A DNA stretch of 64,000 bases from NCBI GenBank assembly GCA_025024175.1, contig QCXZ01000001.1, positions 36,574,942 through 36,638,941 of the forward strand, given 5' to 3'. This document shows, piece after piece, positions 27,701-36,707 of the stretch. Position 1 is the stretch's first letter, and every line of letters starts with the position of its first letter. Under the pieces are notes generated by a model, which saw only the letters and a program-made list of their open reading frames with translations, was not told the DNA's origin and made no database searches. Origin of the DNA: Rhyzopertha dominica (Eukaryota > Arthropoda > Insecta > Coleoptera > Bostrichidae). The position numbers and the translations under genes were made by a program.

Positions 27701-30700
27701 AATTTAACAGAAGATCAAAAGAAACGCAACTACGTCAAATCAGAAGTAGATAAGGTCCTCTATTCTGATCAAAAACATCCTCCGACGCTTAGTTATGATG
27801 AACTTACAACAATTAGGAAAAATTTACAGCGAAATAATATAGATGTAGATAATGAATACATTAGGGAAGTGTGGCATCCCATTTACAGAAGACATTTTCT
27901 CAATCAAGCTCTAGGAAAGACTTATGACTGTCGGAAAGCTTACTATTTATATCATCAACAAAGTGAATTGACTGACTGTTCAGATGTAGTTTTGTTTCAT
28001 AGAATACAGCAAATGTTGAAAGTAANGGCAAACGCCCTAAGGCAGCAAATCATGAATAGGGAAGGTAAGTGTGTCTAATTGTTTGCAACACTNGTNATAA
28101 CTGAACCAAANTTAGCTCGTAGGTTGGATAAGGAAATTAAGGAAGTGTTAGAAGAATTTAGCCAAGATCAGGAGAAGAAGGAAAAATTGCTAACTGGTCG
28201 CAGAGTAGAATTAGCTGAGCAATTAAGTAAGTATTACAGAAAAATTTAAAATTATTAATTTATTTACATATTTTTAAACATCTCACAACTTTACACACCT
28301 GCATTGCACATTTTTAGTTAGTTGTCAGATATTATTAATTTTTTTTGTCAGGCTACAAAAGTTTTAATATTCCATCGTTATCTGTTTGAAGTGTAAAAAA
28401 TTGTTCCATATCAGGTTATACTATATTAAGCTTTAAAACTTCAAGATTATTTTCATATCTCATAAAATAAAAAGATAGTGGGGACTCGTAATCTCACTAT
28501 TCCCTACTTAATGATAATTGAATTAGATCACTTTATTCATATTATGATTTTTAACTGAAAAGCTTCAAATGTCATTTTAGTCATTACAGTCATAAAAGTA
28601 AACACAACATAATTGCATTATAATAGGCCTCTTTCGCATTTTTTAAATTATTTTAGCAAATGAAAATATGCATTCAGCTATGCCAGGAATCAGTATTTTT
28701 TTTTAGAATAAGTCAATTAGGTATCAAAAAAATTATATTTTTTAGTGCCGGAAAATATTACATAATACCATGCACAACATAACAATGTCTGCACGACTTT
28801 CCAAAATTTACATTGTAAGACTTTTTGATCCGTCAGTAAATTCAACATACATACTTAACATATACTTCCAACCCCAATCAGTTTTGGTTAAACGAAAAAA
28901 TCATTTAGTTGCGCTCATTACATATCTCCTTTAGGAATTTTAGCTATCTTAATATGTAATGTATGCCTTTGTCTTAAACATGAAATATAATGTATAATTT
29001 GTTATGTTGCTAAATTTTTTAAGCGAGCTTCCTTTACAACTATTATTATTTTTATTTTTTTTCTCAGGTACATCTTTGTTGCACAACATAAGCTTAAGTA
29101 TAAGGTGAAATAAACAATAAAAATATCCACAGAAGTAAGCTTGTATGTGGATTTATATAAATAGTACTTATAATTGTGAATGAAATTTAAACAAAAAAAT
29201 ATATGCAATTACCTAAAACTAGAAACACATTAACATATGTAAAAATGTGGCTTAAAACTCTAGTCACTGCACACTAAAATCAGTCAACAAGTCAAATTAC
29301 AGTAAAAAAAATAAATATTAAATCAGGTATTGCACATGATACTGTTTAATGCAGTCTTATTCTCTAAAATCCATTTCTTTATTTTATATTTGAAAAGAGT
29401 TTCATTATTGATATGTCGTATTTTTGTCGGTATCAGGTTGTAGAGCTTTGGTCCCTAATATCTTACACTTTTTTTTATCAATTGTCTTACTTGCTTTTTG
29501 CTGCACAAGGTTATCCCTCTGTCTTGATCTGGTCTGGAAGTGGTGGGATATCTTTTCTAGTCTAATGTCCAGTAGTAAAGTTTCGTTGTATAATTGTTCT
29601 GTGTTATATCACCTAGGCTTGTTGTATATTAGTTTAATGCAGCTATTCTGAACTACTTGCAATTGTCTAAGATGTGCCAAGGCTGCTGTTCCCCATGCAA
29701 TTAGGCCATATTCCAAATGCGTCTGTATGAAGGGGTAAAACAAGTATTTCAGTTGTTCAGTGTTTAAAACTTGTTTTAAAAGTGTTAGTATGTATAACAT
29801 GCTTCTCAATTTTTTTTTAATTTTTTATATACAGTAGCGTGCAAAAAAAACCGGACACCGAGTGAAATTTTTTTGAACGTCGATAACTCGTGAATGAAGT
29901 TACCAATTGACACGGGGCATTTTACTGTTTGATTCTCATTTTCTTGTTGACATTTCCAATAAATATCGTTGAGATTGTTTCAGTATATAAAAAGTTATGG
30001 TATCACGTTTCAATGCATATAAAAATCTAACCGTGCAAAGAAAAACGGACACTCACAATTTATAGTAAAACATAAAATTTTTTAAAGAACCACAAAATTA
30101 ACATTTATCTGACACTACTATGGATTAATATTTAGTCGCAAAACTCTTTACGGCGATCACAGCAGCACAACGGGACGGCACGGAGTCGAACAAACTGATG
30201 ATTTTCTTGAGGAGAATTTTCTTCTATTCCGCCTCCAGCGCTGCCATCAAGTAGTCCGCTTTCTTAAATTTTAAGACGCGGACGCGCTTTTCAAGCTTTT
30301 CCCACAAGTGCTCGGTTGGATTGAGGTCGGGCGACTGTGCTGGGCACTGCACATTTTTTTGGTGGCGTGCGGAAGCATAAACTTCTCCAATATCTTCCGA
30401 TATTGGTTGGCGTTCATCTTGCCGTCCACACGTCACAGCGGACCGACCAAGGCTGAAGCAGCCCGAAAGGTACACTATAGCATAGTTCACACTCTTTTTA
30501 GGAAAGATTACCATCGAATCATTACGTTTCCACCACCGTGCTTGATAATGGAGGCTTTATAACGGTGTTCGAAGCGTTTCCGACCGGCCGGTGCACGTAC
30601 CGAATGCCGTCCGAAGATACTAATTTAAATTTACTCACATCCGACCACAAGTTTTTCGTACCGGTTCGAATGGTCGACTTCTTGTGGTCGCATGAGAGTA

Positions 30701-33409
30701 AATTTAATTTGGTATTTATAAGTACTTTGTCTACAGGCAAAAGAAATCAGATCATTCAATATTACGTTTACTGTTCCGCAGCAGTTCAAATCTTAGATAT
30801 ATGTTTTATTATAACCAGACGGTCCGTGCGATAATACTTCGAAAAACAATCGAACAAGCAACAAAACAGTCTTGCAAGCCTTGACAAACGAGACTCCCGA
30901 AGATAGGTCGTGTGAGGGTAGGTGAGGCTACAATGTTTGTTATTTCATCGACTATGTAGTAAATGAGATACGGTTTCGAACACCTAATGTAACATAATAA
31001 GAGCTGTGATAACTTTAATAGGAACAATAGGAACTTATTAAGATAATATTTTGTCGGATAGATCGCTGTCTGTTGAAAACACTGACAAAAAGTTAATAGT
31101 CAGTGTTTTCAACAGACAGCGATCTATCCGACAAAATATTATCTTAATTTATGGACGCTGAAAGCATTCACCCTCGAATAGGAATTTATGGTCAAAAACT
31201 TGTAGATAATTAGGTAAAGAGACAAATAATAAGAATAAATGGATCTGTTGTTAATGTTTTATAACCAAATACGTCTTTAAATTCTATTTCCAAATTAAAT
31301 TTTCGTAAATGCCAGAATTTCAACCTCTCCGCTTAACTCTTCAATGGCTTAACAACTATAACTAATCAAAACAATAAAAGCCAGTCAAACATACGGGGAA
31401 GAATTTGTTTATATTACATATTCGGCTATTCTCTTGTGTTAAGTGGGTTATTTCAAGGCGTAAGATCTGTATTTAGCAGATGGTTTAAAATGCGTTTCAT
31501 ATAGATAAATAGCTTCTAAGGGGATCAAGTTGGACACGTGTTAACAGTTTTATATTTTTGACGTGGGTTATGATAAATTCGGGCTCTGCTGCTTCCATAT
31601 TATGCAGTTCTAGTGGGGACTTTTCTCTGTCTCCATTGTTTACGTGATGCATATTATGGCCTTTGAATCTAAAGCTGGGTTCACATTATTAACAATTTGT
31701 GTTGTGTGCCGTTCGTAAGCGCTCGGCCCGTGCGTCAAAAAAGCAGCACCTTCAGAGATTTGTAGCTGATTTTAGACTTCAGGAAATACTGTCATCCCAA
31801 TTGCTTGCTTTTCTGTGATACAGTGGTTTGTTCTAGAAGTCTTAATCTTTTTTTGTTTTTCTGATTATTTTGTTTTGATATCAAATTATACAGGACAATG
31901 AACGTCGCACATCTTCTTTGGACCAGTTACACTAACAGTAATTCAGAGAATTCAAACATCTGACATGAAGACCTGATGCCCTGATGTCAACAGCAAGAAA
32001 ATATCCATTGTGCTTAGTATGTGTTTTGCAGCAAATCTTGTTTTCATTTTTGAAGCATCTACATAGCGTTTACGTTTTAGCGCAAATTCCTTTTGATGTT
32101 AGTCAAAAAAACTACCAACTGACGGATAGCCTGTATCGTGCGCGACAGATATTTTTCCGTTGATTTTTATGCGCCGCACACGTATGCACTACATTATTAA
32201 AATATATTTTTACGGCACATACTGCACAACGCAAATTTTTACTAATGTGGATCCGGCTTAATACTTAGGCACCTATATTATGTTTGGCCTGTGTACTTTT
32301 TTCATATGGGGAGCATTTAATTTCATAAATTCCATACTAGTTTAACTTTTAACACGTCTTCTTTATCCAAAATGTTACCTAATAGGATTGTTAATTATAC
32401 AGATAGATAGTAATCTTCAATACATTCAATAAAAATTAAAGTTAAAAAATCCCTTAATATTAAAAAGCTATGCTTTACCAAAAATTCATAAACTACGAAA
32501 TAAATATCAAAGTAGGTATAGTCGCAAATGTAAACGTTCCTACCTAATTAGTCAAATTAACAAAATTCGTCTATAAATTGCCGGCGATCTTTGTATGAAA
32601 CAGTTTTTTAACATACAGATTTTATTAATAGCCATTGCGTATCGGAACTTTGCAATCTGCATGCCATGATGTGCGGAATCGCGAAAGTCGAAAATGCTCA
32701 TTTTTCGATGGCTTGTGCAGGTGCACGTATATCACATATCATTCACGCTGTTATTAGAAGTTGTTTGATCCCCACGTTCCCTCACCCGCGCTCCTTGGTC
32801 CTGATCGTGTAATGCAGACGTTTGATGGAAGGGGTACAGTCTGATATTGCCCTTTAACGAAATTCAAAGCTCCGATTTACCGCATTTAATACCATGTAGC
32901 AGTTCCGATGTTTACCGCTACGTACCGCCACCATACAGAGATAAATTAGCAAAATAGATGTCCGCGATAAATCCCATAAGGTGAGCACACTATAATATGT
33001 ATACACAAGGGTAATACACTTAGGACTAGTGATTACCAGCATTCATCCTTATAACGTATTGTGTTCGCCGTCACCTTTATTTTTGGTCCAAAACAATTTG
33101 TCAGTGAAAGTAAAAAGGGTGTCTTTAATATGTGAACAAAAATATAAAATTTCATGCTCTTTATTTTGGATTGATGCCTGTTGGTTAAGAAAATTAATAT
33201 ATTATTATGTTGTTATTAAAGAAATTGAGCTAGTTTTGTTTTAATCCATAAAACATTAAATTGTGCATTCTGTATTTTTGTTTTTCTTTCTTGCTGCCTC
33301 TCAGTGTTGAATTAATTGTGTTAATAATTCTTTATTTTTTACAGAACGAGTCAGACAAATTCAAGAAAAGTTGGAGGAGTTCATACAGGCCTTAAATAAA
33401 GAAAAATAG
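3800..33409 (+). CDS. Opa1: Dynamin-like 120 kDa protein OPA1, mitochondrial
   Basis: OPA1 is a dynamin-family GTPase of the mitochondrial intermembrane space and inner membrane that drives inner-membrane fusion and holds cristae junctions. Spliced, the model gives about 966 residues, close to the usual ~960. Order: a basic targeting leader; a hydrophobic segment ([13 protein letters not shown]); a coiled coil ([19 protein letters not shown]); the GTPase domain with P-loop GDQSSGKTS near residue 301, DLPG and TKVD; then middle, lipid-interacting and GED regions ending in a C-terminal coiled coil ([14 protein letters not shown]). All GTPase motifs are intact. One N falls in the exon at 27300-28064. 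The gene spans 30 kb because its introns are loaded with transposons. Ttc19 follows on the same strand. Identity is near certain; the first exon is the weakest part. Confidence 0.96.
4294..6665 (+). other. Opa1 intron, no clear element
   Basis: AT-rich intron of 2.4 kb. A 146-codon open frame at 6172-6612 has no recognisable domain and a composition like the surrounding intron, so I do not call it. Around 5735-5790 the minus strand reads ...ccccagaagaaatacggctgaaacgtg..., which resembles the distal half of Penelope-type hammerhead tails, but no CUGAUGA core is present. Confidence 0.5.
7240..8200. mobile_element. Foldback/long inverted-repeat element in Opa1 intron
   Basis: Two diverged arms of about 190 bp face each other. 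The left arm (about 7260-7450) contains ggacacaaaatcaag and ttagagttattagaaaagct. The right arm (about 8020-8190) contains their reverse complements, gattttgtgat and cttttctaataactccaaat. The central 570 bp carry no recognisable protein. Arms are roughly 75-80% alike by eye. The boundaries are uncertain and no target duplication was resolved. Confidence 0.6.
9100..9710. repeat. Diverged direct repeat in Opa1 intron
   Basis: Segments at about 9110-9280 and 9535-9700 align in the same orientation (both run through gtaaaaagcag-like, aattttattttt, tatcac..gctgaa.taataatg). This gives two diverged units about 420 bp apart. It is probably the remains of a dispersed element or an old tandem duplication; the type is unknown. 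Confidence 0.45.
10177..10307 (+). mobile_element. 131-bp MITE, complete copy
   Basis: Short element with imperfect inverted ends: ctatgccgtgctgtctacac near the left, and tgtagacagcacagcatag near the right. Its extent was set by comparison with the equally long copy at 55472-55602, which shares the same outer bases (ataagcaaaaccag ... gacatgcatttt). It is non-coding. Confidence 0.8.
11566..12424 (-). mobile_element. Degenerate mariner transposon
   Basis: Tc1/mariner-superfamily element. The TIRs are near-perfect: ggtgtagaagtatgaaac at the left and the reverse complement of aggtgtagaagtatgaaac at the right, with a TA beside the left end. Read on the minus strand, the N-terminal helix-turn-helix part ([16 protein letters not shown], then GKPLKKF) is followed by pieces matching the catalytic half: the WIYFENHK region, the MLCVWWN-type region, [11 protein letters not shown], and an LNRALRQ..PEY segment. 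The element is only about 860 bp against about 1.3 kb for a full mariner, and has frame breaks, Ns and internal deletions. It is dead. Confidence 0.85.
13000..16200 (+). other. Opa1 intron with unclassified repeat copies
   Basis: Three stretches (about 13540-13640, 13800-13960 and 15010-15160) share a diverged motif order (tttgaaat...agagaaaaatg..., caaac..acat.tttgaa) and look like copies of one old element. Some end near agggtg/accctg-type TIR motifs (13647, 14050). At 15407-15482 is a 76-bp segment also found next to the hairpin at 31099-31175. No coding remnant was recognised. Confidence 0.4.
17976..18173. mobile_element. pogo/Tigger-type MITE
   Basis: A 198-bp element beginning cagtggaatttccattatcc and ending in the reverse complement of cagtggagtcttgattatcc, flanked on both sides by TA (17974-17975 and 18174-18175). 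The CAGTGGA...TTATCCGA terminus and TA duplication are characteristic of the pogo/Tigger branch of Tc1/mariner. The interior repeats TTATCCGAG-like subterminal motifs, and there is no coding capacity. Confidence 0.85.
18472..19139. mobile_element. TA-flanked MITE with internal long hairpin
   Basis: The ends cagggtccgccacttaaaac and the reverse complement of cagggtcggccacttaaaac are flanked by TA on each side. Inside, an almost perfect inverted repeat of about 85 bp lies at roughly 18525-18610 and 18635-18725 (it contains aagtacaaagttcgttctac and its complement). No transposase remains. It is probably a Tc1/mariner-type non-autonomous element with a foldback core, placed in the Opa1 intron between the exons ending at 17104 and starting at 19834. 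Confidence 0.8.
19980..22330 (+). other. Opa1 intron, left part, no clear element
   Basis: Low-complexity AT-rich DNA with GC-richer islands around 20680-20720, 21050-21220 and 21650-21830 that look like old insertions. I could not pair any ends or recognise a protein, so nothing is called here. Confidence 0.4.
22333..23350 (-). mobile_element. Degenerate mariner-like transposon
   Basis: On the minus strand the frame at 22525-22821 shows a mariner transposase catalytic core: [20 protein letters not shown], then [19 protein letters not shown]. This matches the family pattern of D-block, HHEFLP and (L)R..IR.KRPELW. The flanking minus-strand pieces (about 22830-23200) look like the N-terminal half but are broken by frameshifts, and several Ns are present. 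The left end gtgtgttcaaaaagtaacc resembles an MLE terminus; its partner near 23340 is weak. It is non-functional. Confidence 0.75.
23947..27299 (+). other. Opa1 intron, mostly featureless
   Basis: A 3.4-kb AT-rich intron. Apart from the inverted-repeat element at 24963-25143 I see no terminal repeats or coding remnants that I can support. Confidence 0.5.
24963..25143. mobile_element. Short hairpin MITE
   Basis: A 181-bp palindromic element. The left arm (ctatccatatcaggaaaaaa, then cagtttattgttgagttac) and the right arm (its reverse complement, ending ttttttcctgatttggatag) pair over about 60 bp, leaving a roughly 60-bp loop. Possible TA flanks (ta before ctatcc, tag-ta after). It is non-coding and probably Tc1/mariner-derived. 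Confidence 0.75.
28227..29289 (+). other. Opa1 last intron, left part, no clear element
   Basis: AT-rich DNA. The open frame at 29002-29208 on the minus strand is low-complexity and not supported as a gene. No terminal repeats were found before the LINE fragment. Confidence 0.4.
29290..29815 (-). mobile_element. 3' end of a non-LTR retrotransposon (LINE)
   Basis: Minus-strand translation gives a reverse-transcriptase thumb and C-terminal segment, starting near 29809: [16 protein letters not shown], then [21 protein letters not shown] stop follows, then [14 protein letters not shown] and, in a shifted frame, [18 protein letters not shown]. This is the typical end of CR1/Jockey-like ORF2 (HLEYGI.AWG, LQ..QNKAIR). 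It is 5'-truncated, as usual for LINEs, and carries at least one stop and one frameshift. Confidence 0.8.
29832..30745 (-). mobile_element. Truncated Tc1 transposon
   Basis: The left end begins cagtagcgtgcaaaa after a TA (29830-29831), a classic insect Tc1 terminus. On the minus strand the transposase reads from [20 protein letters not shown] (about 30640) to [20 protein letters not shown] (about 30290), which are the DDE-domain blocks containing the first and second catalytic aspartates. The two parts lie in different frames, and the matching right-hand TIR and N-terminal half are missing. It is therefore a 3' fragment. Confidence 0.85.
31038..31147. repeat. Perfect 49-bp inverted repeat (hairpin)
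   Basis: Left arm 31038-31086 and right arm 31099-31147 are exact reverse complements separated by a 12-nt loop (aaaaagttaata). The right arm continues into a sequence (tggacgctgaaagcattcac) that is also found at 15407-15482. The left arm is therefore probably an inverted copy of part of that repeat. Confidence 0.9.
31672..32260. mobile_element. TIR element in last Opa1 intron
   Basis: Inverted ends of about 40 bp: aagctgggttcacattatta continuing to ttgtgttgtg on the left, and on the right the reverse complement of aagccggatccacattagta continuing to ttgcgttgtg. The 590-bp interior shows no transposase. The superfamily is unknown (hAT-like by the look of the ends, weak). Confidence 0.65.
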
Positions 33410-33690
33410 CTTAATTGATCTTAACATAACTGTTACAATTTTACACAAGCAGAAGTAAGATTATTTTGTCCATATTTTTGTTTTTGTTGGCTTTTATATA
33501 TATAATTCCAATTTTGTTTTCTTCTAACTTTGTTATTCTTTTGCAGCCAAATCTTTTATATAATCATGCCAGTTAGGTTGAAAAAATAGAACAAGCACAA
33601 TATATCTTTATCCTGTTTTTGGGTACCATTAGCTGTCCAACTGATTAAAATGTACCTACCTTTTTAGATTTTTCAGTATTGATGAATTTC

Positions 33691-33696
33691 AATAAA
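33691..33696 (+). terminator. Probable Opa1 polyadenylation signal
   Basis: AATAAA 282 bp after the Opa1 stop and 152 bp before the Ttc19 ATG. It leaves only a very short intergenic space for a Ttc19 promoter. Confidence 0.5.
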
Positions 33697-33847
33697 TTGA
33701 TTTAACCAAAAGTCTTGTGTGATGAATTTTGCTAAAAACATACATTTCTTGTACTTGACAGTTTCCAGAAATTTTAGTACATCTGTCAAATTATGACACT
33801 GGCAGAAATGTAAAACTATTCGGGTGCAAAATTTCAGTGAAATATTT

Positions 33848-34867
33848 ATGTCTACCAAATGGAAGTCTTTCTACAAAATATTTGTTCCTAGTTTATTGTG
33901 TAGAAGAAACTTTAGGCATCCTAAGGTTAAGAAATATATTTCTCCAAAATGTTGGCCTTACAATATCCAGGTTACTAAAGTCATACCAGTATTTACTGGA
34001 ATGATTNTGAGCTCAGCATTAATAACAAATAAAGATGTAAGCTCTGATGACATCAGTATAACAGACGTAGAAGACAATGTAGCGCACTTGTTAACATTGG
34101 CACGCATAGCTCTCGAAAAGGGTGATACAGAACGTGCAGAAGCCATATTGGAATTAGGATTAAAAATTTGTGAAGAGCACAAACTCTACATTGCTTTACC
34201 ATACATGTATGATATATTAGTGACCGTTGCATTTGCAGAAAATAATGTCACCAAAGCTGAAAACCTTTTGGTGGATGTCATTGAAAAGTTAGCTCAAGTC
34301 GGTTTTCCAGAAACCGACCATTACATTATTGACTTCAAGCTTCGTCTTGCAAGAGTGTACAGTACTTACAAAGAAAATGAATTGGCAGAAATCGGATTTA
34401 GAACATGTTTGGATACACAGAAGGAAAAGTTGAACCAAGGCGACTTGACAGCAAGGACAGGCATGTTGTACGTTAATGCCCTATTCTGGTTTGCAGTACA
34501 CAAGGTCAGAAATGAGCATTACGGTGAAGCTAAAGAAATGCTGATGTCTGCTCATGAATATGCCAATAAAATTAAGGGCCTGTCACCCTATCAAGAAATG
34601 ATTATTCAGTATACTTTGGCAGATATTAATGCAGAGCTAGAGGACTACAGCCTTGCACTACAAAATATAACAAATGCAATTTTGTTGGGAAAAGGAATTA
34701 GCAGTACTGATTTGCCAAGGTGTTACATAAAACTAGCTAAGGTATATGCTAAAATGGATGCTAAAGAGAAAGCTAAAGAATCAGCAATAGAGGGTTTGAA
34801 ATTAGCAAAGCTTTTCAATAACACTGATATGATCAAAGAAGCACAGTCTGTCCTGGATAAGCTATGA
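33848..34867 (+). CDS. Ttc19: Tetratricopeptide repeat protein 19, mitochondrial
   Basis: TTC19 is a mitochondrial inner-membrane protein that binds respiratory complex III and is needed for clearing Rieske-protein fragments from the assembled complex. The protein is 339 residues from the ATG at 33848; the frame is open a little further upstream, but without an ATG. The N-terminus is basic and lacks acidic residues (MSTKWKSFYKIF, LLCRRNFRHPKVKK), as for a mitochondrial presequence. From about residue 75 onward come helical TPR pairs with alanine/glycine spacing, for example LARIALEKGDTERAEAIL, LARVYSTYKENELAEIGF, LADINAELEDYSLALQNI and LAKVYAKMDAKEKAKESA. The coding region is intronless, unlike its neighbours. 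One N lies near 34007. It starts about 440 bp after the Opa1 stop. Similar TPR proteins such as kinesin light chain lack the presequence and are longer. Confidence 0.9.
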   Translation: MSTKWKSFYKIFVPSLLCRRNFRHPKVKKYISPKCWPYNIQVTKVIPVFTGMIXSSALITNKDVSSDDISITDVEDNVAHLLTLARIALEKGDTERAEAILELGLKICEEHKLYIALPYMYDILVTVAFAENNVTKAENLLVDVIEKLAQVGFPETDHYIIDFKLRLARVYSTYKENELAEIGFRTCLDTQKEKLNQGDLTARTGMLYVNALFWFAVHKVRNEHYGEAKEMLMSAHEYANKIKGLSPYQEMIIQYTLADINAELEDYSLALQNITNAILLGKGISSTDLPRCYIKLAKVYAKMDAKEKAKESAIEGLKLAKLFNNTDMIKEAQSVLDKL

Positions 34868-35184
34868 AGAACTGAAGAGCTAGTGGAGATAGTGAAAATA
34901 CGATATGAATCTTCAAACAAAATCACGGGAATTTTAAATGGTTTTAAACAACGCCAAAATCAATAATCTTGATGTAACTCTCAAGGAACTCGTTCATGTG
35001 ATTGTCAAATGTATTTTGAACAAATATAGGCAACAAAAGATGTAGTGTGATTTAATAAGTTAACTAATTAGTTCTTGTATTATTATGAGTAGTTCTTTGG
35101 GTAAGGTAGACCATACATACAAAGTTATTCACAGTGAATGGCTTATGACACATTTGGAAAGTAATGGAGCAACATGCTCTAACT

Positions 35185-35190
35185 AATAAA
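35185..35190 (+). terminator. Possible Ttc19 polyadenylation signal
   Basis: AATAAA 318 bp after the Ttc19 stop; a second candidate lies at 35413-35418. Assignment is by motif and position only. Confidence 0.4.
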
Positions 35191-35590
35191 AGTATTACCA
35201 ATCTTCTATAGAAGTTTCTTACAGAAATGGAATAGTCATGTCATGGTTCGGATAATTGTTCGAACTTTGAAAAAACTTTCGAAGATATTACTGATTCAGA
35301 AAATATTTCTGATAAAATTGAGCCGCCAAATCTTTGTTGCTGGACATAAAATATTTTTACTAAAAAAATCCCTTCATACTCCAGTTAAATGTTTGCAGCA
35401 ATACTATCAAAAAATAAAGTTTCAGGTTAAACAATTGAAAACGGTTTCTATAGTATTTTTTCTGTAGAACTTAATGCTGTAATCAATTTTATTATATTAT
35501 TAGTTATATTTTCGAAGGTTAGTTCTGGAGTAATATAATCTCTACTCCTTAGAAATTTGTCTTAGTTGAATTGAAACCGGGAGTAAAAAA

Positions 35591-35684
35591 ATTATGAATG
35601 TTTGCAACATTTCGAGGCGCCCCTGGACAACCGCCATGGCTCCCCAGGGAGCCGCGGCTCACAGTTTGGAAACCACTGTTCTAT
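35591..35684. mobile_element. hAT-like terminal fragment
   Basis: The stretch ending cacagtttggaaaccactg has the terminus typical of hAT/Charlie-type elements (the complement reads CAGTGGTTTCCAAACTGTG). It lies next to a GC-rich block (gaggcgcccctgg, ccgcggctc). The partner end was not found, so it is a solo end or a diverged MITE. Confidence 0.5.
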
Positions 35685-36275
35685 GCAATTATGGGCGATT
35701 TCATAAACACAGAAATTGAGGTAACTTTAAAATGACCTCCAAACGTAGATTTTCAACGTATCCATCGCGAGCCGGTTTGGGAAATGTGCTACGCTTGGGA
35801 GTTATTTCAACTTCTATTGAATGTTCTAGAATCTTCTACGACTTATCGAAACGTCGATTTTGTTTTTAACTAATGATGGCAGTCATGTGTCCTGTATATG
35901 CAATAAGGTTCATTCGAAGCAAAGTAATCTAAATTTCATAAAAGTGATGTGTGCTACCATGGCCACCTTTAAGAAGGCCGCTGCCAAGGTCTATTTGACT
36001 CAGAGAAATATAGTGGGGAGAACACGCATAGGCCGACTGCGCATCCCAATTCAGCTGGGACACTCTAATGGTCGCCATAATGTCCACAGAAACGTCAAAA
36101 ATCAGACAGTGTTGTCAAACGGCAGTACTTTTTTTTAATTAGAAAACTTTATCTATACTTATAAAAATGAAAAATTTATGTAAACTTATTTTGCAGTGTA
36201 AATGGTACTAGATATTATTTAAAAATATATAATTATAACAAATAATTACTGCAAAAAATATATTAAGGATTATAA

Positions 36276-36565
36276 TGCGATGCTACTCTTTCTCAGGGTG
36301 TAGATATTTCTACGGGTTCGTAGGCTGATATACTAAAACACTGGCGAATCGTTTAGTTCTCTATTTAAACCAAAACACATGAAACACAATCAAACAACAA
36401 GAAAATAATAACTTTGAAAACACACTGCGAAAATACAGTGCAGCTCTTGGAGAATGCAGCTAACCATCCCCAGCTGCAGCCAACCGCTGACTGTCGCTTC
36501 GCTTCTTCACTTCCCCCACACTGTTGCCGTTTCCCTCACTAATTCTTGTTTTAGGGCGCACTACA
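36276..36565 (-). repeat. Gypsy 3' LTR
   Basis: 290 bp, about 99% identical to 41512-41801. On the plus strand it runs from tgcgatgctactc to gcgcactaca. A purine tract (complement of the C-run at 36570-36575, then AAATTAAATA) precedes it on the element strand. Confidence 0.93.
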
Positions 36566-36707
36566 CTTACCCCCCTATTTAATTTTTTTTTTATACTAAA
36601 AATTTAAATATCTTAATCTAGAAAGTTCACACAGGAAAACAAATATAAAAAATCAACTGACTACAGAAATATATGACACTACAACTATAATCTGCCCGCA
36701 ATATCGT

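Larger units (their letters stand above)
3800..33409 (+). other. Opa1: Opa1 exon map
   Basis: Coding exons: 3800-3828 (inferred), 3881-4106, 4158-4293, 6666-6791, 6862-6906, 8467-8896, 12777-12967, 16283-16332, 16820-16918, 16973-17104, 19834-19979, 23597-23946, 27300-28064, 28116-28226, 33345-33409 (TAG 33407-33409). Every junction is GT/AG and keeps the reading frame, and the lengths sum to 2901 nt, a multiple of three. Four or five introns are 51-70 bp, while six exceed 2 kb. The frame of exon 3881-4106 has no ATG. A GG|GTATGT donor at 3829 joined to the cccttttcag acceptor at 3880 supplies an in-frame ATG at 3800. A different 5' exon remains possible. The small exons 6666-6791 and 6862-6906 lie in the region that is alternatively spliced in mammals. 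Confidence 0.85.

Noticed and set aside
35860..36138. 92-codon frame running into the P-like copy 1 terminus
   Set aside because: It crosses the transposon boundary at 36001 and shows no domain; it arises by chance at the junction.
36566..36707. Envelope gene of the Gypsy element
   Set aside because: Only about 140 bp separate the integrase stop and the 3' LTR, so there is no room for env. Treated as a plain retrotransposon.
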